A stretch of 8,617 nt of DNA from positions 1 through 8,617 of the forward strand of contig PWRV01000110.1 in the NCBI GenBank assembly GCA_003563455.1. The letters run 5' to 3'. Position 1 is the stretch's first letter; each line of letters opens with the position of its first letter. The position numbers were made by a program, and so were the translations under genes. A model generated the notes under the pieces. It was not told where the DNA came from. It saw only the letters and a program-made list of their open reading frames with translations, and searched no databases. The DNA is from Thioalkalivibrio sp. (lineage in GTDB: Bacteria; Pseudomonadota; Gammaproteobacteria; Ectothiorhodospirales; Ectothiorhodospiraceae). Below, in pieces: positions 7,193-8,617 of the stretch.

Positions 7193-7220
7193 GTTGCCTG
7201 TCACCGGAACGGTTGGCAAC
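7193..7220 (+). promoter_or_regulatory. Leader hairpin 1 upstream of the Gly/Tyr-rich gene
   Basis: GTTGCC (7193-7198) pairs with GGCAAC (7215-7220). Inside, ACCG (7203-7206) pairs with CGGT (7210-7213) around a GAA loop, with TGTC bulged on one side and a single T on the other. It sits in the 212-base gap between two genes (7093-7304), about 85 bases before the next start. No T-run follows. A regulatory or RNA-stability role is inferred; no clear promoter could be identified in the gap. Confidence 0.4.
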
Positions 7221-7231
7221 AGAACGAGGAA

Positions 7232-7265
7232 ATGCGCCGGTCGGCAGCCCTCCGGGCCGGCGCAT
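7232..7265 (+). promoter_or_regulatory. Leader hairpin 2, 9-bp perfect inverted repeat
   Basis: ATGCGCCGG (7232-7240) is a perfect inverted repeat of CCGGCGCAT (7257-7265), with a 16-base loop. It ends 28 bases before the ribosome binding site at 7294. With no T-run it is unlikely to be a terminator. A 5' stabilising stem for an abundant mRNA, or a protein binding site on the DNA, are the simplest readings. Confidence 0.5.
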
Positions 7266-7304
7266 CATCGAAAAGAGGGCGCACAACTCCATTGGAGGTC
7301 TTTC

Positions 7305-7661
7305 ATGAGCAAGTTGGTTAAGGCAGCTGTACTGGCTGCATCCCTTGGTGCCCTTGCGGCTGCCCCGATGATGGCGTCTGCTCAGTGGGGCGGCCCGGGG
7401 TACGGCGGTCCGGGTTGGGGTGGTCCGGGCTACGGCGGATACCCGGGGTATGGCTACGGCCCGGGTTACGGTCGCGGGATGGGTGACATGTTCGGTTTTG
7501 GCGACATGTTCAGCGACTTCGACTTCACCGCTCGCGGTCGCGGCGCTGGCCACGGTTATGGCCGCGGCCATGGCGATGCCTATGGTTACGGACAGCCCTA
7601 TGGCTATGGCCGCGGCTACGGCCCCGGTTATGGCGGTCCCGGCTACGGTCCGGCCTGGTAA
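7305..7661 (+). CDS. Sulfur globule protein-like Gly/Tyr-rich exported protein
   Basis: 118 residues. Residues 1-26 are a clean Sec signal peptide (MSKLVKAAVLAASLG..., cleavage after A-S-A). The mature protein opens with GGPGY/GGPGW units (from residue 29), has a central segment MGDMFGFGDMFSDFDF, and ends in Gly-Tyr repeats (GYGYGQPYGYGRGYGPGYGG). This resembles the sulfur globule envelope proteins (SgpA/B/C type) of Allochromatium and related sulfur oxidisers: small, exported, Gly/Tyr-rich structural proteins that coat periplasmic sulfur droplets. GGAGGT at 7294-7299, 5 bases before the ATG, is a near-perfect ribosome binding site and suggests high expression, as expected for a structural protein. 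The start is secure. A hairpin terminator follows. Low-complexity Gly/Tyr proteins occur in other contexts too, so the sulfur-globule assignment is a composition-based match. Confidence 0.78.
   Translation: MSKLVKAAVLAASLGALAAAPMMASAQWGGPGYGGPGWGGPGYGGYPGYGYGPGYGRGMGDMFGFGDMFSDFDFTARGRGAGHGYGRGHGDAYGYGQPYGYGRGYGPGYGGPGYGPAW
7389..7433 (+). repeat. Three 15-bp repeats encoding GGPG[YW]
   Basis: Three consecutive five-codon units (GGPGY, GGPGW, GGPGY) open the mature Gly/Tyr-rich protein. Codons differ between units (GGC/GGT, GGG/GGT/GGC), so they are not fresh identical duplications. Confidence 0.8.
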
Positions 7662-7676
7662 GGTCCGGAAGGCCTG

Positions 7677-7703
7677 CCTGCCCGGTTTCGGCCGGGCAGG
7701 TTT
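7677..7703 (+). terminator. Intrinsic terminator after the Gly/Tyr-rich gene
   Basis: CCTGCCCGG (7677-7685) pairs perfectly with CCGGGCAGG (7692-7700) around the loop TTTCGG, followed by TTT and then CT. The stem is strong but the T-run is short, so termination may be partial. It begins 16 bases after the stop at 7661 and ends 28 bases before the ParA start, marking a likely transcript boundary. Confidence 0.68.
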
Positions 7704-7730
7704 CTCCAAGCGGTCGTGCCGAGGATCTGA

Positions 7731-8366
7731 ATGCTGACTGTGATTGGCAACCTCAAGGGTGGAACCGGCAAGAGCACCGTGGCCTTCAACCTCGCGCTGT
7801 GGGGCATCAGCAACAGGCGCAGGGTACTGGCCGTGGACCTTGATCCGCAGGCGACACTGACCGACGTCATTCGGGTGCGGAACGAGGAGGGCTATCAGCC
7901 GGCGCTCGATCTTTCGCAAAGCCTCGATGAGGCGACGCAGGCCGCCGAGCGTTACGACGAAGTCATCGTCGATGTCGGGCCGTCGGACCTGGGTACGATG
8001 TACGCCGCAATCCTGGCGGCGGACCAGGTCGTGATACCGGTGCCCCCCAGCCAGGCGGATGTCTGGTCGACCCACCGTTTCGTGAAGAAGATCCTGGAGT
8101 TGCGCGGCGAGCGCAACACCCCGGAGATCATCGGATTCATCAACCGGGCCGATACCCATCAGGCGGTCCGGGAGTCGGACGAGACCTTCGGAGCCCTCGG
8201 GATGATCGAAGGGCTGCGTGCGGTGCGTCCGCGGCTTGGCCAGCGCATGGCGTTCCGGCGGTCCTTCAGTGAGGGGCTCTCGGTCCATGAACTGGAACAT
8301 CGCAGCAAGGCCGCGATCGAGCTGGAGGAACTGGCGAAGGCGATCTTTCGCAAGTCCCGCCGGTGA
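7731..8366 (+). CDS. Orphan ParA/MinD-type P-loop ATPase
   Basis: 211 residues, the short ParA form lacking an N-terminal DNA-binding extension. The deviant Walker A motif is KGGTGKST at 9-16, with the signature lysine K9 and the P-loop lysine K14. The A' motif is VDLDPQAT at 35-42, and the Walker B-like strand is VIVDVGPSD at 78-86. The C-terminus (FRRSFSEGLSVHELE...) matches the end of small ParA/VirC1-like proteins. Proteins of this family dimerise on ATP, usually bind DNA or membrane non-specifically, and position plasmids, chromosomes, carboxysomes, chemoreceptor clusters or secretion machines. No parB, parS-like iterons, replication genes or carboxysome genes are in the window, so a cargo-positioning role is more likely than plasmid partition, though the cargo is unknown. 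GAGG at 7721-7724 serves as ribosome binding site. The next gene starts 60 bases downstream. Confidence 0.9.
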   Translation: MLTVIGNLKGGTGKSTVAFNLALWGISNRRRVLAVDLDPQATLTDVIRVRNEEGYQPALDLSQSLDEATQAAERYDEVIVDVGPSDLGTMYAAILAADQVVIPVPPSQADVWSTHRFVKKILELRGERNTPEIIGFINRADTHQAVRESDETFGALGMIEGLRAVRPRLGQRMAFRRSFSEGLSVHELEHRSKAAIELEELAKAIFRKSRR

Positions 8367-8426
8367 TTCGCGCTAAGCTGTTCCCGCTACCAACCCACCA
8401 CTCACAACCCCTGGACAGGATAAGAC

Positions 8427-8617
8427 ATGGCCGCCCTGGGCACCTTCCTGCGCAAATACTGGATCCTCATCGTCATCGTTCTCTGGGTGATCGCCTGGTT
8501 CAACCGGGACCTGCTGGCGCCGGATACGCCGGCCGCTGAAGACGTCGAGCTGGAAGAGGAAGCGGTCGGCGAGGTCCCGGCAATTCCTGCCCCCGAACCG
8601 GAAGCCGGCGAGCAACC
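8427..8617 (+). CDS. Membrane-anchored protein, N-terminal part only
   Basis: The reading frame stays open to the window edge, giving 63 complete codons. AGGA at 8417-8420 precedes the ATG by 6 bases. Residues 9-10 (RK) precede a single hydrophobic helix at about 11-25 (YWILIVIVLWVIAWF), which by the positive-inside rule puts the N-terminus in the cytoplasm and the rest outside. An acidic, Pro-rich linker follows (EDVELEEEAVGEVPAIPAPEPEAGE). The main domain is beyond the window, so no function is assigned. The 60-base gap after the ParA gene has no terminator and contains a TAAGCT at 8374-8379 that could be a -10 element, without a good -35. The gene may be co-transcribed with parA and is one candidate partner of the ATPase. 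Confidence 0.7.
   Translation, partial: MAALGTFLRKYWILIVIVLWVIAWFNRDLLAPDTPAAEDVELEEEAVGEVPAIPAPEPEAGEQ

Noticed and set aside
7073..7321. An 82-codon + frame across the leader of the Gly/Tyr-rich gene
   Set aside because: It overlaps both neighbours in other frames, lacks a ribosome binding site and runs through both hairpins. It is most likely non-coding.
7731..8366. Plasmid partition locus
   Set aside because: There is no parB, no iterons and no replication gene nearby, and the flanking genes look chromosomal. An orphan ParA is the better reading.

Overview
The window is GC-rich DNA with seven genes, all on the + strand and closely spaced, typical of a free-living gammaproteobacterium. 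A Gly/Tyr-rich exported protein resembling the sulfur globule envelope proteins of purple and chemotrophic sulfur bacteria, together with the style of the RND pump, points to a sulfur-oxidising lineage such as the Chromatiales/Ectothiorhodospiraceae. That placement is inference, not proof.

Layout: (1) 117-1295, an RND periplasmic adaptor (HlyD/MFP type) with a Met/Gly/Pro-rich insert in its hairpin; (2) 1390-5622, an RND inner-membrane permease with a complete 12-helix core and an unusual ~330-residue cytoplasmic C-terminal tail; (3) 5664-6431, an exported methionine-rich protein with four 9-residue Arg-Pro repeats and a long 11-residue-period coiled coil; (4) about 6556-7092, a small exported Pro/Gly/Trp-rich protein of unknown function; (5) 7305-7661, a sulfur-globule-protein-like Gly/Tyr-rich exported protein behind a 212-base leader with two hairpins; a hairpin terminator at 7677-7703; (6) 7731-8366, a small orphan ParA-type ATPase; (7) 8427 to the window end, the N-terminus of a single-pass membrane protein cut by the window edge.

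Genes 1 and 2 form an efflux pair; no outer-membrane channel or regulator is visible here. Genes 3 to 5 are three consecutive exported low-complexity proteins. Genes 2 and 3 probably share a transcript (41-base gap, strong ribosome binding site). The terminator after gene 5 suggests the ParA gene and its neighbour are a separate unit. The parts most likely to be undescribed are the pump tail, the Met-rich hendecad protein, and the combination of pump, exported low-complexity proteins and a ParA ATPase in one locus. A functional link among them is a hypothesis only.
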